Translations under genes and position numbers: made by a program
Assembly: GCA_030605915.1 (NCBI GenBank)
Contig: JAUWHM010000045.1
Location: 1-23,246, forward strand
Direction of reading: 5' to 3'
Source: Nitrospirota bacterium
GTDB taxonomy: Bacteria > NPL-UPA2 > JAGMAN01
DNA: 23,246 nucleotides
Notes under the pieces: generated by a model
Databases searched by the model: none
What the model saw: only the letters and a program-made list of their open reading frames with translations
What the model was told of the DNA's origin: nothing
Shown: one piece after another, positions 7,769 through 15,401 of the stretch
Numbering within the stretch: position 1 is the stretch's first letter
Layout of the letters: every line of letters begins with the position of its first letter

Positions 7769-8844
7769 GAATATCAAAACTACAAAGGCGGATGGAAAAA
7801 GAAAGCATTGAAGCCTTCTTGATTACCAATTTAGAGAATCTCCACTACCTCAGCGGCTTCGGGGGAACGGCTGGCGCTTTGCTGGTGACGGCGAAGGAGC
7901 AAGTCTTAATAGCAGATTTTCGTTATCTCCAGCAAGCTAAGGAGGAAGCTTCGGAATTTAAGTTAATCAAGATGGAAGATTCTTTGCCTGAGGCTTTAGC
8001 CAAATTATTGAAAAGGCTGAATATCAGAAGGCTCTCCTTTGAGGAGGACTCAGTCATCTTCCATCAGTATCGAGTTCTCAAGGCTAAGCTCAAAGGACTT
8101 GAACTTATCCCGGTGAAGGACCTGGTGAAGGAAATGAGATTGATTAAAGGTCCCTCGGAGATAGCAAAGCTTGAGAGAGCAGTGCAGATCGCTGACAAAG
8201 CTTTTGGTCATATTTTGAAAGAACTGAGGCCTGGACTGGAGGAGCGAGAGGTGGCTGCTCATTTAGAGTATTTGATGCGTAGACTGGGGGCGGATAGAGC
8301 CGCCTTTGGGACGATTGTTGCCTCTGGCCACAGGTCTTCACTTCCCCATGCTAAGCCTCTTAGAAAGAAAATAAAGGAAGGAGAAATTATCTTAATTGAT
8401 ATGGGGGCCGTTTACCAGGGGTACCATTCTGACTTGACAAGAACACTCGTTTTAGGTAGAATACGAGCCAAGCAGAGAAGAATCTATGAGATAGTTCTTA
8501 GAGCTCAGCGCAGAGCAATTAAACATATTCGGCCTAAGGTTAAAGCATCATCTATAGATTCACTGGCCCGAGACCTCATCCAGCGAGATGGCTATGGAAA
8601 GTATTTTGGTCATGGTCTTGGTCATGGTTTGGGGATGAGAATTCATGAAGAACCAGGGCTCAGGGCTAATAACGACCAGTTGCTCCAGAAAGGAATGGTC
8701 TTCACGGTAGAGCCAGCCATCTATCTCCCCGAATGGGGAGGAGTGAGAATAGAAGATGTAGTGATGGTGACTGAGGATGGCTGTCGGGTCCTCAGTCAAG
8801 CACCGAACGGTTTAGAAATTGAGCAGAATGAAGTTCCGGCATAG
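7744..8844 (+). CDS. M24 family metallopeptidase (Xaa-Pro aminopeptidase type)
   Basis: A 366-residue cytoplasmic dimetal peptidase of the PepP/PepQ pita-bread family, removing N-terminal residues that precede proline. The N-terminal creatinase-like domain (about 10-130) opens with RISKLQRRMEKESIEAFL and contains YLSGFGGTAGALLV. The catalytic domain carries all five metal ligands: D219 (LIDMG), D230 (HSDLTRT), H294 (GLGHGLG), E323 (VEPAIY) and E337 (RIEDVV). SLPHA supplies the usual substrate His. The TTG start is supported by AGGAGGT. In many bacteria this gene precedes efp, as here, which is consistent with handling proline-rich peptides. The final residues and stop lie in the left terminal repeat of the element at 8828-9003. 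Confidence 0.93.
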   Translation: MAKKVKPVRISKLQRRMEKESIEAFLITNLENLHYLSGFGGTAGALLVTAKEQVLIADFRYLQQAKEEASEFKLIKMEDSLPEALAKLLKRLNIRRLSFEEDSVIFHQYRVLKAKLKGLELIPVKDLVKEMRLIKGPSEIAKLERAVQIADKAFGHILKELRPGLEEREVAAHLEYLMRRLGADRAAFGTIVASGHRSSLPHAKPLRKKIKEGEIILIDMGAVYQGYHSDLTRTLVLGRIRAKQRRIYEIVLRAQRRAIKHIRPKVKASSIDSLARDLIQRDGYGKYFGHGLGHGLGMRIHEEPGLRANNDQLLQKGMVFTVEPAIYLPEWGGVRIEDVVMVTEDGCRVLSQAPNGLEIEQNEVPA

Positions 8845-9003
8845 CCATTCGCTCATTCTCGGCACGCTCCATGCAAGATATATATCTCCTTATAGGCATA
8901 GTCTTTCTTGGGAGCGTGCCTCCGAGGGCTTTCTTGCCGCTTATAGTCTCTTAACACGCGGCGGCAAGAAAAAATCCGCTCATGGCTACGGCCGAACCTT
9001 CAT
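8828..9003. repeat. MITE-like element with terminal and nested inverted repeats
   Basis: The ends are imperfect inverted repeats: atgaagttccggcatagccat on the left (8828-8848) and, read in reverse complement, atgaaggttcggccgtagcc on the right. Inside are two perfect 10-base inverted repeats, ggcacgctcc/ggagcgtgcc (8861-8870 with 8911-8920) and ttcttgccgc/gcggcaagaa (8931-8940 with 8961-8970). A 12-base palindrome, agatatatatct, lies at 8876-8887. No transposase or convincing gene is encoded. The left end overlaps the peptidase stop codon, and the right end stops about 20 bases before efp. A collapsed relative is at 17634-17656. Confidence 0.7.
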
Positions 9004-9024
9004 GTAAAGTAAGCATTGAGAGAA

Positions 9025-9582
9025 ATGATTTCTACGGCTGATTTCAAAACGGGAATGACTATCGAACTAAATGATAAATTATATGAAATCATCTCCTTCC
9101 AACATGCTAAGTTAGGTAGGGGAGGAGCCTATGTCAAGACCAAATTGAAGGAACTTAAGAGCGACTATGTTTCTGATAAGACCTTCCGGGCGGGAGAGAA
9201 AGTAAACCAGGCTATCTTAGAAGAGAAGAAAATAGAATATCTCTATCGGGAGGATAATCTATTCTACTTCATGGATGTGGCTAATTATGAGCAGTTGACT
9301 GTAAGTGAGGCTGAGATGGGAGAGGCAGTGAAATATTTGAAGGAGAACATAGTCGTTGAAGCCTTAATGCATGGAGGGAGTTTGGTGGGGGTGAAACTCC
9401 CTCTCTTCGTTAAACTGACTGTGGCTGAGACTGAACCCGGCCTTCGGGGAGATACAGCTAGTGGAGGGTCAAAGCCAGCTACCCTGGAGACCGGAGCAGT
9501 GCTCCAGGTGCCCCTATTTATAAATAAGGGAGACTTAGTTCGAGTTAACACCCACACTGGGGAATATATGGAGAGGGGCTGA
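9025..9582 (+). CDS. efp: Translation elongation factor P
   Basis: EF-P (185 residues) binds between the ribosomal P and E sites and relieves stalling at polyproline. All three beta-barrel domains are present: MISTADFKTGMTIELNDKLY at the N-terminus, TFRAGEKV, YFMDVANYEQL, then PLFVKLTVAETEPGLRGDT and VNTHTGEYMERG at the C-terminus. I chose ATG 9025 over TTG 9016 because EF-P proteins begin at MISTxDF. The ribosome-binding signal (GAGAG) is weak and close. The loop that carries the modified Lys34 in E. coli reads KLGRGG here, with Arg32 at the tip and Leu where most EF-Ps have Pro. Arg at this position is the rhamnosylated residue in Pseudomonas, but no EarP or dTDP-rhamnose genes are in view. 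Confidence 0.95.
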   Translation: MISTADFKTGMTIELNDKLYEIISFQHAKLGRGGAYVKTKLKELKSDYVSDKTFRAGEKVNQAILEEKKIEYLYREDNLFYFMDVANYEQLTVSEAEMGEAVKYLKENIVVEALMHGGSLVGVKLPLFVKLTVAETEPGLRGDTASGGSKPATLETGAVLQVPLFINKGDLVRVNTHTGEYMERG

Positions 9583-9585
9583 AAA

Positions 9586-10053
9586 ATGAATTTAAAGGAA
9601 TTGAAGGAAATCATTGCCATCTTTGAAGAAGCTGATATCAGCGAACTTGATCTGGAGAGAGAAGAGGTTAAGATAAGATTAAGGAAGGGACGTGCCCCTG
9701 AGGTGGTAGGTGCTCCTCAGCCAGCAGGGGAGGCAGTCGTTCAAAGAGTCGTCCCTGCCCTCTCCGAAGAGGCTAAGAAAGAGGAGGAGAAGGGCTTGGT
9801 GGAGATATCCTCCCCCATGGTGGGAACTTTCTATCGAACCCCTTCTCCCGAGGCCAAGCCCTTCGTAGAGGAGGGAGATGAGATAAAGGAAGGTCAGGTC
9901 ATCTGCATCATCGAGGCTATGAAGTTGATGAATGAGATAAAGGCGGAGATAAAAGGGAGAATTGCTAAGATATTAGTGGAGAACGGTCACCCGGTGGAGT
10001 ATGGCCAACCACTGTTTTTGGTAGCCCTCGCTCCGCTCGGGACAACCAGGTAG
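9586..10053 (+). CDS. accB: Biotin carboxyl carrier protein of acetyl-CoA carboxylase
   Basis: AccB (155 residues) carries biotin between the biotin carboxylase and carboxyltransferase parts of acetyl-CoA carboxylase, the first step of fatty acid synthesis. Residues 1-35 match the family N-terminus ([20 protein letters not shown], then [12 protein letters not shown]). An Ala/Pro/Glu linker follows, then the biotinyl domain from about 72 ([20 protein letters not shown]) with biotinyl Lys113 in EAMKLMNEI. Family members usually stop just after [12 protein letters not shown]. Here the chain continues as ALAPLGTTR, encoded by a GC-rich inverted-repeat tract, so the tail looks repeat-derived. The gene starts 3 bases after efp and is followed by accC after 40 bases. 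Confidence 0.95.
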   Translation: MNLKELKEIIAIFEEADISELDLEREEVKIRLRKGRAPEVVGAPQPAGEAVVQRVVPALSEEAKKEEEKGLVEISSPMVGTFYRTPSPEAKPFVEEGDEIKEGQVICIIEAMKLMNEIKAEIKGRIAKILVENGHPVEYGQPLFLVALAPLGTTR

Positions 10054-10078
10054 GCAACCCTGAGCGCAGCGAACGGGT
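10029..10078. repeat. Imperfect inverted repeat over the accB 3' end
   Basis: The tract cgctccgctcggg (10029-10041) is matched in inverted orientation by ccctgagcgcagcg (10058-10071), with two mismatches across the arms. The left arm encodes the unusual AccB tail; the right arm fills the accB-accC gap. No T-run follows, so read-through into accC is expected. Confidence 0.55.
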
Positions 10079-10093
10079 AGAGCCACATTAATT

Positions 10094-11443
10094 ATGTTCA
10101 GTAAAATTCTCATTGCCAATCGAGGCGAGATAGCCCTGCGGATAATCAGGGCCTGTAAGGAGCTGGAGATAAAGACGGTAGCTGTCCATTCGGAGGTGGA
10201 TAGGGACTCACTTCATGTACGCTATGCCGATGAGGACATCTGCATTGGCCGGGGAGAAAGTTCGGCCAGTTATCTGAACATACCCAGCATCATCAGTGCG
10301 GCTGAAATCACTGATGTGGAGGCCATTCATCCTGGCTACGGTTTTTTAGCTGAGAACGCTCACTTTGCTGAAATCTGTGAGTCCTGCCGGATAAAGTTCA
10401 TTGGTCCCCGGCCGGAAGTGATAAGAAAGATGGGAGATAAAGCCTTGGCTCGGGAGACCATGCAGAGAAGTGGACTTCCCATTATTCCCGGTAGTTCCGG
10501 CATAGTAAAGGATAAGAAGAAATCTGTGGAGATTGCATCCCAGATTGGCTACCCGGTTATCAACACGGCAGCCGGCGGGGGTGGGGGAAGGGGGATGAGA
10601 ATTGCCCACAATGAGGTGAGCCTGGTCAACGCTTTCTTCATGGCTCAGGCTGAGGCAGAATCAGCTTTCGGGAGGGCAGATGTTTACTTAGAGAAATATA
10701 TTGAGAGCCCCCGCCACATTGAATTCCAGATATTAGCCGATGAACATGGAAACATTATTCACTTAGGAGAAAGGGATTGCACAATTCAGCGGCGTTATCA
10801 GAAGCTCATTGAGGAATCTCCTTCCCCTGCCGTTGACGAAAAGCTTAGAAGAAAAATAGGCGAACTGGCTCTAAGCGGAGCTCGATCGGTAAACTATACC
10901 AGCTTAGGAACAATGGAGTTTCTCTTAGATAAGGACAGGAATTTCTATTTTCTGGAGATGAATACTCGACTTCAAGTAGAACACTCGGTAACGGAATTGG
11001 TCACCGGTATAGATTTAGTCAAGGAACAGATTAGATTGGCCAGTGGAGAAGAGTTAGGATATGGCCAGGAGGATGTTGAATGGCGGGGTTCATCCATTGA
11101 GTGCCGGATTAATGCCGAGGACCCGGATGATAATTTCTCTCCCTGCCCGGGAAAAATAACTGCTTGTAACATGCCCGGTGGACCAGGCGTGAGAGTTGAT
11201 ACCCACGTCTATCCGGAATATGTCATCCCTCCCTTATACGATTCCCTGATCGCCAAGCTGACTACGCATGGGAGGACCAGGGAGGAAAGCATTCGGCGCA
11301 TGAGACGGGCCCTAGAGGAGTGTGTCATTGAGGGAGTAAAGACGACAATTCCTTTTCACCGGGCTATTCTGTCTAATTCTGACTTCATAGATGGAGACTT
11401 TTCCACTGACTTTGTAGAACATTTATTGGCCAGAGGAGAGTAA
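10094..11443 (+). CDS. accC: Biotin carboxylase subunit of acetyl-CoA carboxylase
   Basis: AccC (449 residues, normal length) uses ATP and bicarbonate to carboxylate biotin on AccB. The biotin carboxylase N-domain begins at [19 protein letters not shown]. The ATP-grasp region has MGDK (K116) and the glycine-rich lid [11 protein letters not shown] (159-169). Downstream, [39 protein letters not shown] and ECRINAEDP carry the metal- and substrate-binding residues. One position is odd: the lysine of the usual PVIIKA motif (K159 in E. coli AccC, an ATP-site residue) is Thr158 here, in PVINTAAGG, with no length change. HPVTE is HSVTE. The carboxyltransferase subunits (AccA/AccD) are not in the window. 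Co-transcription with efp and accB is likely. Confidence 0.95.
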   Translation: MFSKILIANRGEIALRIIRACKELEIKTVAVHSEVDRDSLHVRYADEDICIGRGESSASYLNIPSIISAAEITDVEAIHPGYGFLAENAHFAEICESCRIKFIGPRPEVIRKMGDKALARETMQRSGLPIIPGSSGIVKDKKKSVEIASQIGYPVINTAAGGGGGRGMRIAHNEVSLVNAFFMAQAEAESAFGRADVYLEKYIESPRHIEFQILADEHGNIIHLGERDCTIQRRYQKLIEESPSPAVDEKLRRKIGELALSGARSVNYTSLGTMEFLLDKDRNFYFLEMNTRLQVEHSVTELVTGIDLVKEQIRLASGEELGYGQEDVEWRGSSIECRINAEDPDDNFSPCPGKITACNMPGGPGVRVDTHVYPEYVIPPLYDSLIAKLTTHGRTREESIRRMRRALEECVIEGVKTTIPFHRAILSNSDFIDGDFSTDFVEHLLARGE

Positions 11444-11466
11444 GGGTAAAAAGAAAGGAGGAAAAG

Positions 11467-12027
11467 ATGAGAGGGTTAAGCACAGCTTTTTCTATTGTGG
11501 TTCTGGTTGCTCTTGGGGCATATCTAATCTGTGTGGCTATGGGGGTCAGCTCCATCGATCAAATCACCAACTTCATTAAGCTGCTGGAAGAAAGAAAGGT
11601 GATTACGGTCATAGCAGGGATTGTCTTGTTACTGATAGGCTTCTCACTTATCTACTTAGCTCTGAGGAAGTTTACCCGGGAGCCATCAATGGCCTTCCAG
11701 AATCCAGAAGGGGAAGTTAGAGTCACCTTCGATGCCATTGAGGACTTCGTCAGGAGATTGGGAGGAAGACTGGAAGAGGTAAAGGAGATGCACCCCGAGG
11801 TGATAGTCACTAAAGAGGGATTAGAGATTCATAACCGGATTACGCTGGGGCCAAATCTGAGTATTCCCGAAGCCAGTAGCAGGATACAGGAGACCATCAA
11901 GAAATATGTGGAGGATGTCTTAGGGATAAGGGACATCGTGGCCATTAAGGTTCTGGTAACCAAAATTGCTCACGAAGAGGTAAAGAAGAAAGAGGAAGAA
12001 GTGAAACCGGAGGTAGAAGTTAGGTAG
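11467..12027 (+). CDS. AmaP-like membrane protein (Asp23/Gls24-anchor family)
   Basis: A 186-residue protein with the layout of the alkaline-shock membrane anchor AmaP. Two N-terminal TM helices (about 7-25 and 45-66) form a hairpin. An Asp23/Gls24-like alpha/beta domain follows (about 80-170, with VIVTKEGLEIHNRITLGPNL and SRIQETIKKYVEDVLGI), then a short Lys/Glu-rich tail. In Firmicutes, AmaP tethers Asp23 to the membrane and is linked to envelope stress, and the gene family is often found just after accC, as here. An excellent AAAGGAGG lies 5 bases before the ATG. The stop codon shares one base with the next start (TAG/GTG), so the two genes are probably translationally coupled. Confidence 0.82.
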   Translation: MRGLSTAFSIVVLVALGAYLICVAMGVSSIDQITNFIKLLEERKVITVIAGIVLLLIGFSLIYLALRKFTREPSMAFQNPEGEVRVTFDAIEDFVRRLGGRLEEVKEMHPEVIVTKEGLEIHNRITLGPNLSIPEASSRIQETIKKYVEDVLGIRDIVAIKVLVTKIAHEEVKKKEEEVKPEVEVR

Positions 12028-13085
12028 TGGACCGTAGACAGCTCTATCGGATCATCGATGCCAATGCTAACCGGGCTCGGGAGGGTTTGAGAGTAGTAGA
12101 GGAGGTAATCAGGTTCGTCTTAGAAGAGCCGGACATTACCGCTCGGTTAAAGACTATTCGCCATGACCTCACTCGTGCCCTGGGAACTTTTCCGAACTCT
12201 GACTTGCTCTCAGCTCGCAACAGCGAAGAGGATGTAGGCCGACGGCTCTACCACGAAGAGGAGGGGAGAAGAACTGGATATGAGGAGATAGTCAGGGTAA
12301 ACATGCGCCGAACCGAGGAGGCAATAAGAGCCTTAGAGGAGTTCTCAAAGGTCATAGATTCCAGGCTCGGGGAGAACTTTAAGGACATTAGATTTCAATT
12401 GTATTCATTGGAGAAAGAGGTTGGAAAGAAGACCGGAGCAGTAGAAAGACGAAAGGCAATAAGAGATTGGAAGTTATATGTCATCTTGGATAGAGACTTG
12501 ATAGGTGATCGGGACCCACTTGAGATAGCAAAGGCGGCAGCCTCAGCCGGAGCTAAGGTTATTCAGTGGCGGGATAAGGAAGGAAGCGCCCGAGAGGCAG
12601 TTAAAGTTGTTTCTCACCTTAAGCAGGATAAGTCATTGAAAAACATAAAAATCATAATCAATGATAGAGTTGACTTAACGCTGGCCGCCGGAGCAGATGG
12701 GGTCCACTTAGGTCAGGAAGACCTGCCCATCTCCGAGGCAAGGAAGATACTGGGGGAAGAAAAAATAATTGGAGTATCCACTCACAATGTAGAAGAGGCC
12801 CTTCAGGCTGAAAAGGAGGGAGCAGACTATATTTCACTTGGTCCCATACTCTACACCCAGACCAAGAAGGATGTGGGAGCGCCCCTGGGAGTTAAGAAAA
12901 TTAGCCAGGTCAAGAAATCCGTTAAGCTCCCTTTAATAGTCATAGGAGGTATAACCGAAGGCAACATAGGAGAAGTGAGACGAGCGGGAGCAGACGCCGT
13001 AGCCGTCGCCTCCGCCATCCTGAAAACAAAGGATATTATCAAGACTACTAAGGATTTACTAAATAAGTTTGAGGCTAAACTATGA
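12027..13085 (+). CDS. thiE: Bifunctional ThiD2-ThiE (HMP-phosphate kinase / thiamine-phosphate synthase)
   Basis: A 352-residue fusion. Residues 1-135 (RIIDANANRAREGLRVVEEV, RHDLTRAL, NMRRTEEAIRALEEFSK) match the ThiD2 domain, described in the literature as a strictly monofunctional HMP-phosphate kinase. Residues 148-350 are a TIM-barrel thiamine-phosphate synthase joining HMP-PP and thiazole phosphate. Landmarks are QWRDKEG, INDRVDLTLAAGADGVHLGQEDLP, GVSTHN, LGPILYTQTKKD and VIGGIT. ThiD2-ThiE fusions are known from cyanobacteria and other phyla. The GTG start overlaps the amaP-like stop by one base, and the stop overlaps thiC by four (ATGA). No TPP riboswitch precedes it. No thiazole-branch genes (thiG, thiS, thiH) are in the window. 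Confidence 0.92.
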   Translation: MDRRQLYRIIDANANRAREGLRVVEEVIRFVLEEPDITARLKTIRHDLTRALGTFPNSDLLSARNSEEDVGRRLYHEEEGRRTGYEEIVRVNMRRTEEAIRALEEFSKVIDSRLGENFKDIRFQLYSLEKEVGKKTGAVERRKAIRDWKLYVILDRDLIGDRDPLEIAKAAASAGAKVIQWRDKEGSAREAVKVVSHLKQDKSLKNIKIIINDRVDLTLAAGADGVHLGQEDLPISEARKILGEEKIIGVSTHNVEEALQAEKEGADYISLGPILYTQTKKDVGAPLGVKKISQVKKSVKLPLIVIGGITEGNIGEVRRAGADAVAVASAILKTKDIIKTTKDLLNKFEAKL

Positions 13086-14365
13086 CCCAGATAGCTGAGG
13101 CTCGAAAGGGCAATATAACTGAGGAGATGAGGGAAGTAGCCCGTAAGGAAGGGGTGGAAGAGGAGTTCATTCAGAAGGGGTTGGCTGAGGGCACCATAGT
13201 CATTCCCGCCAATGTTAATCGCCGCTCTTTGAGGGCTTGCGGGATAGGGAAGGGGTTGAGGACTAAAGTCAACGCCAATATCGGCACTTCTCAGGACGAA
13301 ACCATTGTGGAGGGGGAACTGCGGAAGATCAAGGCAGCCGTAGAAGCAGGCACTGATACCCTGATGGACTTGAGCACCGGTGGTGATCTGGATGAGATAA
13401 GGAGAAGAATTCTTAAAGAATGCCGTCTCCCCCTGGGCACTGTTCCTATCTACCAGGCAGCCGTGGAAGCGGCTAAGAATAAGAAAGGCATTATCAATAT
13501 GAAGGAGGAGAATATATTCTCGGCTATAGAAAGACAGGCTGAGGATGGAGTAGACTTCGTCACCCTTCATTGTGGGGTGACCCTGGAGACTTTAGAACGG
13601 CTGAAAAGTGAAGGAAGGATTACCGATGTCGTCAGCCGGGGAGGAGCTTTCCTGGTTACCTGGATGGTTCACAATGAACGGGAGAACCCACTCTACGAAG
13701 AATTCGACCGCATTCTGGCCATAGCCAGAAAATATGATGTAACTCTCAGTTTAGGTGATGGAATGAGACCGGGCTCAATTGCTGATTCTACCGATAGGGC
13801 ACAGATACAGGAACTCATCCTCTTAGGAGAATTAGCCCAGAGGGCCTGGGATGAGGGTGTCCAGGTAATGATTGAAGGACCGGGTCATATTCCTTTGAAT
13901 GAAGTAGAGGCTAATGTCCTCTTAGAGAAGAAGCTCTGCCGGGGGGCACCGTTTTATGTCTTAGGTCCCTTGGTCACTGATGTCGCTCCCGGTTACGACC
14001 ACATTGCGGCAGCCATTGGGGGAGCCATAGCCGCTTCCGCCGGAGCTGACTTTCTCTGTTATGTCACTCCTTCTGAGCATCTCAGACTTCCAACGGTGGA
14101 GGATGTTAAGGAAGGGGTGATTGCCACGCGCATTGCTGCCCATGCGGCTGATATAGCCAAGGGGATAAAGGGAGCCTCAGACTGGGACCTTAAGATTTCA
14201 AAGCTGCGAAAAGCACGAAAGTGGGAAGATCAGATGAAGTTAGTTCTTGACCCTGAGAGAGCGAGAAAGTATCGCCAGGAAAGCAAACCTGAGATGAGTG
14301 ATGTCTGCACCATGTGCGGCCAATACTGCGCCCTGAAAGTGGCAAATGAATTCTTTAAAAAGTAG
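13082..14365 (+). CDS. thiC: Phosphomethylpyrimidine synthase ThiC
   Basis: ThiC (427 residues) is a non-canonical radical SAM enzyme that rearranges aminoimidazole ribotide to HMP-phosphate for thiamine synthesis. It is the shorter form, lacking the N-terminal extension of the E. coli enzyme. Core motifs are present: NVNRRSLRACGIGKGLRTKVNANIGTS region, DTLMDLSTGGDLDEIR, VPIYQA, DFVTLHCGVT, MEGPGH-like VMIEGPGHIPLNEVEAN, FYVLGPLVTDVAPGYDHI, and the C-terminal cluster CTMCGQYC (C409, C412, C416). Its spacing is CX2CX3C, whereas the long form has CX2CX4C. ATGA overlap with thiE gives translational coupling, so the pyrimidine branch and the condensation step are made together. Confidence 0.96.
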   Translation: MTQIAEARKGNITEEMREVARKEGVEEEFIQKGLAEGTIVIPANVNRRSLRACGIGKGLRTKVNANIGTSQDETIVEGELRKIKAAVEAGTDTLMDLSTGGDLDEIRRRILKECRLPLGTVPIYQAAVEAAKNKKGIINMKEENIFSAIERQAEDGVDFVTLHCGVTLETLERLKSEGRITDVVSRGGAFLVTWMVHNERENPLYEEFDRILAIARKYDVTLSLGDGMRPGSIADSTDRAQIQELILLGELAQRAWDEGVQVMIEGPGHIPLNEVEANVLLEKKLCRGAPFYVLGPLVTDVAPGYDHIAAAIGGAIAASAGADFLCYVTPSEHLRLPTVEDVKEGVIATRIAAHAADIAKGIKGASDWDLKISKLRKARKWEDQMKLVLDPERARKYRQESKPEMSDVCTMCGQYCALKVANEFFKK

Positions 14366-15272
14366 TCCCGAAGGGACTATCTTAGTTGTTGGTTCAGTAG
14401 CTCTGGATACAGTAGAGACCCCCTTTGGTAAGGCTGAGGAAGTGTTGGGTGGCTCGGCTACCTATTTTGCTTACTCAGCCAGCTACTTCTCCCGGGTAAA
14501 TTTAGTGGGGATAGTGGGAACTGATTTCCCATCGGAGCATCTGGAATTTTTAAAGAGCCGTGGAGTAGACCTGAGAGGGTTGGAGAGGAAGGAGGGTAAG
14601 ACCTTCCGCTGGAAGGCCCGTTATGGTGAAGACCCCAATGAGAGGGAGACGCTTTCATTATGTTTAAATGTCTTCCAGGATTTCCATCCTCAGCTTTTAG
14701 AGGATTATCGTAGCTCTGAATACGTCTTCTTAGCCAATATAGATCCGGACCTGCATCTGGAGATTTTAGAGCAGATTAGCGGTTCAAAATTGATTGCCTG
14801 CGATACGATGAATATCTGGATAGAGAGTAAGAAAGAGATACTTCTGCGGACACTTCGCAAGGTGGATGCCCTGATTCTCAATGATTCTGAGGCCAGGATG
14901 TTGACCGGGGAGATGAATCTAATAAGAGCAGGCAAAAGCATTCTTGATTTAGGACCGAGGATAGCCGTCATCAAAAAAGGTGAGCACGGGGCACTGCTTT
15001 TTTCCGAAGGCAGCTATTTTGCTTCGCCCGCTTATCCCATAGAGTCCATCTACGACCCTACTGGAGCGGGAGATAGCTTTGCCGGGGGTTTCCTTGGCTA
15101 TTTAGCTAAAAATGGGAATGAGGGGGAGGAGAATTTAAGAAAGGCCATCGTCTACGGCTCAGTCATGGCCTCCTATACCGTAGAGGGATTCAGTTTCAAC
15201 AGACTGAAATCACTTACTGAAGCTGACCTGGAGCAAAGATATAAGGAATTCAAGAAGCTGACTCAGTTTTAA
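14346..15272 (+). CDS. PfkB family carbohydrate/nucleoside kinase
   Basis: A 308-residue ribokinase-fold kinase, ATP-dependent, probably phosphorylating a sugar or nucleoside. The N-terminus ILVVGSVALDTVETPFG and GGSATYFA (35-42) are the substrate-side signature. The PfkB signature 2, DPTGAGDSFAGGF (238-250), supplies the catalytic base D243 and the anion hole, and ILNDSEARML matches the family N-x-x-E motif. The substrate is not recognisable. The gene starts inside the last 20 bases of thiC, so it is translated with the thiamine genes; a direct thiamine role is only conjecture. The next clear element downstream is the tRNA gene, with a 36-base gap. Confidence 0.88.
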   Translation: MNSLKSSPEGTILVVGSVALDTVETPFGKAEEVLGGSATYFAYSASYFSRVNLVGIVGTDFPSEHLEFLKSRGVDLRGLERKEGKTFRWKARYGEDPNERETLSLCLNVFQDFHPQLLEDYRSSEYVFLANIDPDLHLEILEQISGSKLIACDTMNIWIESKKEILLRTLRKVDALILNDSEARMLTGEMNLIRAGKSILDLGPRIAVIKKGEHGALLFSEGSYFASPAYPIESIYDPTGAGDSFAGGFLGYLAKNGNEGEENLRKAIVYGSVMASYTVEGFSFNRLKSLTEADLEQRYKEFKKLTQF

Positions 15273-15308
15273 ATAATACTTGATTCCGAGTGAAAGCGAG
15301 GATATCTT

Positions 15309-15382
15309 GCGGGCATAATTCAGTGGTAGAATGCAAGCTTCCCAAGCTTGATACGGGGGTTCGATTCCCCTTGCCCGCTCCA
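15309..15382 (+). tRNA. tRNA-Gly (anticodon CCC)
   Basis: A complete 74-base cloverleaf with encoded CCA. The acceptor arms gcgggca/tgcccgc pair perfectly. The D stem is attc/gaat around AGTGGTA. The anticodon stem caagc/gcttg holds the loop TTCCCAA, giving anticodon CCC, which reads GGG. The T arm is GGGGG-TTCGATT-CCCCT, with one G-T pair, and the discriminator base is T. The M23 lipoprotein gene begins 19 bases after the CCA, so the tRNA is probably processed from a longer transcript. Confidence 0.96.
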
Positions 15383-15401
15383 GCGCTGGAAGAAGGTCAA
15401 C

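Noticed and set aside
8819..9007. 62-residue + strand open frame after the M24 peptidase gene
   Set aside because: It lies almost wholly within the inverted-repeat element, has no ribosome-binding site or recognisable protein features, and overlaps the peptidase end.
12851..13570. Long (239-codon) - strand frame opposite thiE/thiC
   Set aside because: It is antisense to two clearly recognised genes, and its translation shows no family motif; it is a shadow frame.
15280..15308. TTGATT - 17 bases - TATCTT as a promoter for tRNA-Gly
   Set aside because: The -10 ends at the base before the mature tRNA, so transcription would start inside the tRNA; spacing alone is not enough.
15379..15390. Palindrome tccagcgctgga at the tRNA 3' end as an integration site
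   Set aside because: No integrase, no second copy of the tRNA end and no mobile-element genes are visible nearby.
15348..15401. Upstream extension of the LysM-M23 gene
   Set aside because: The extension lies inside tRNA-Gly; ATG 15402 has its own ribosome-binding site and signal-like N-terminus.
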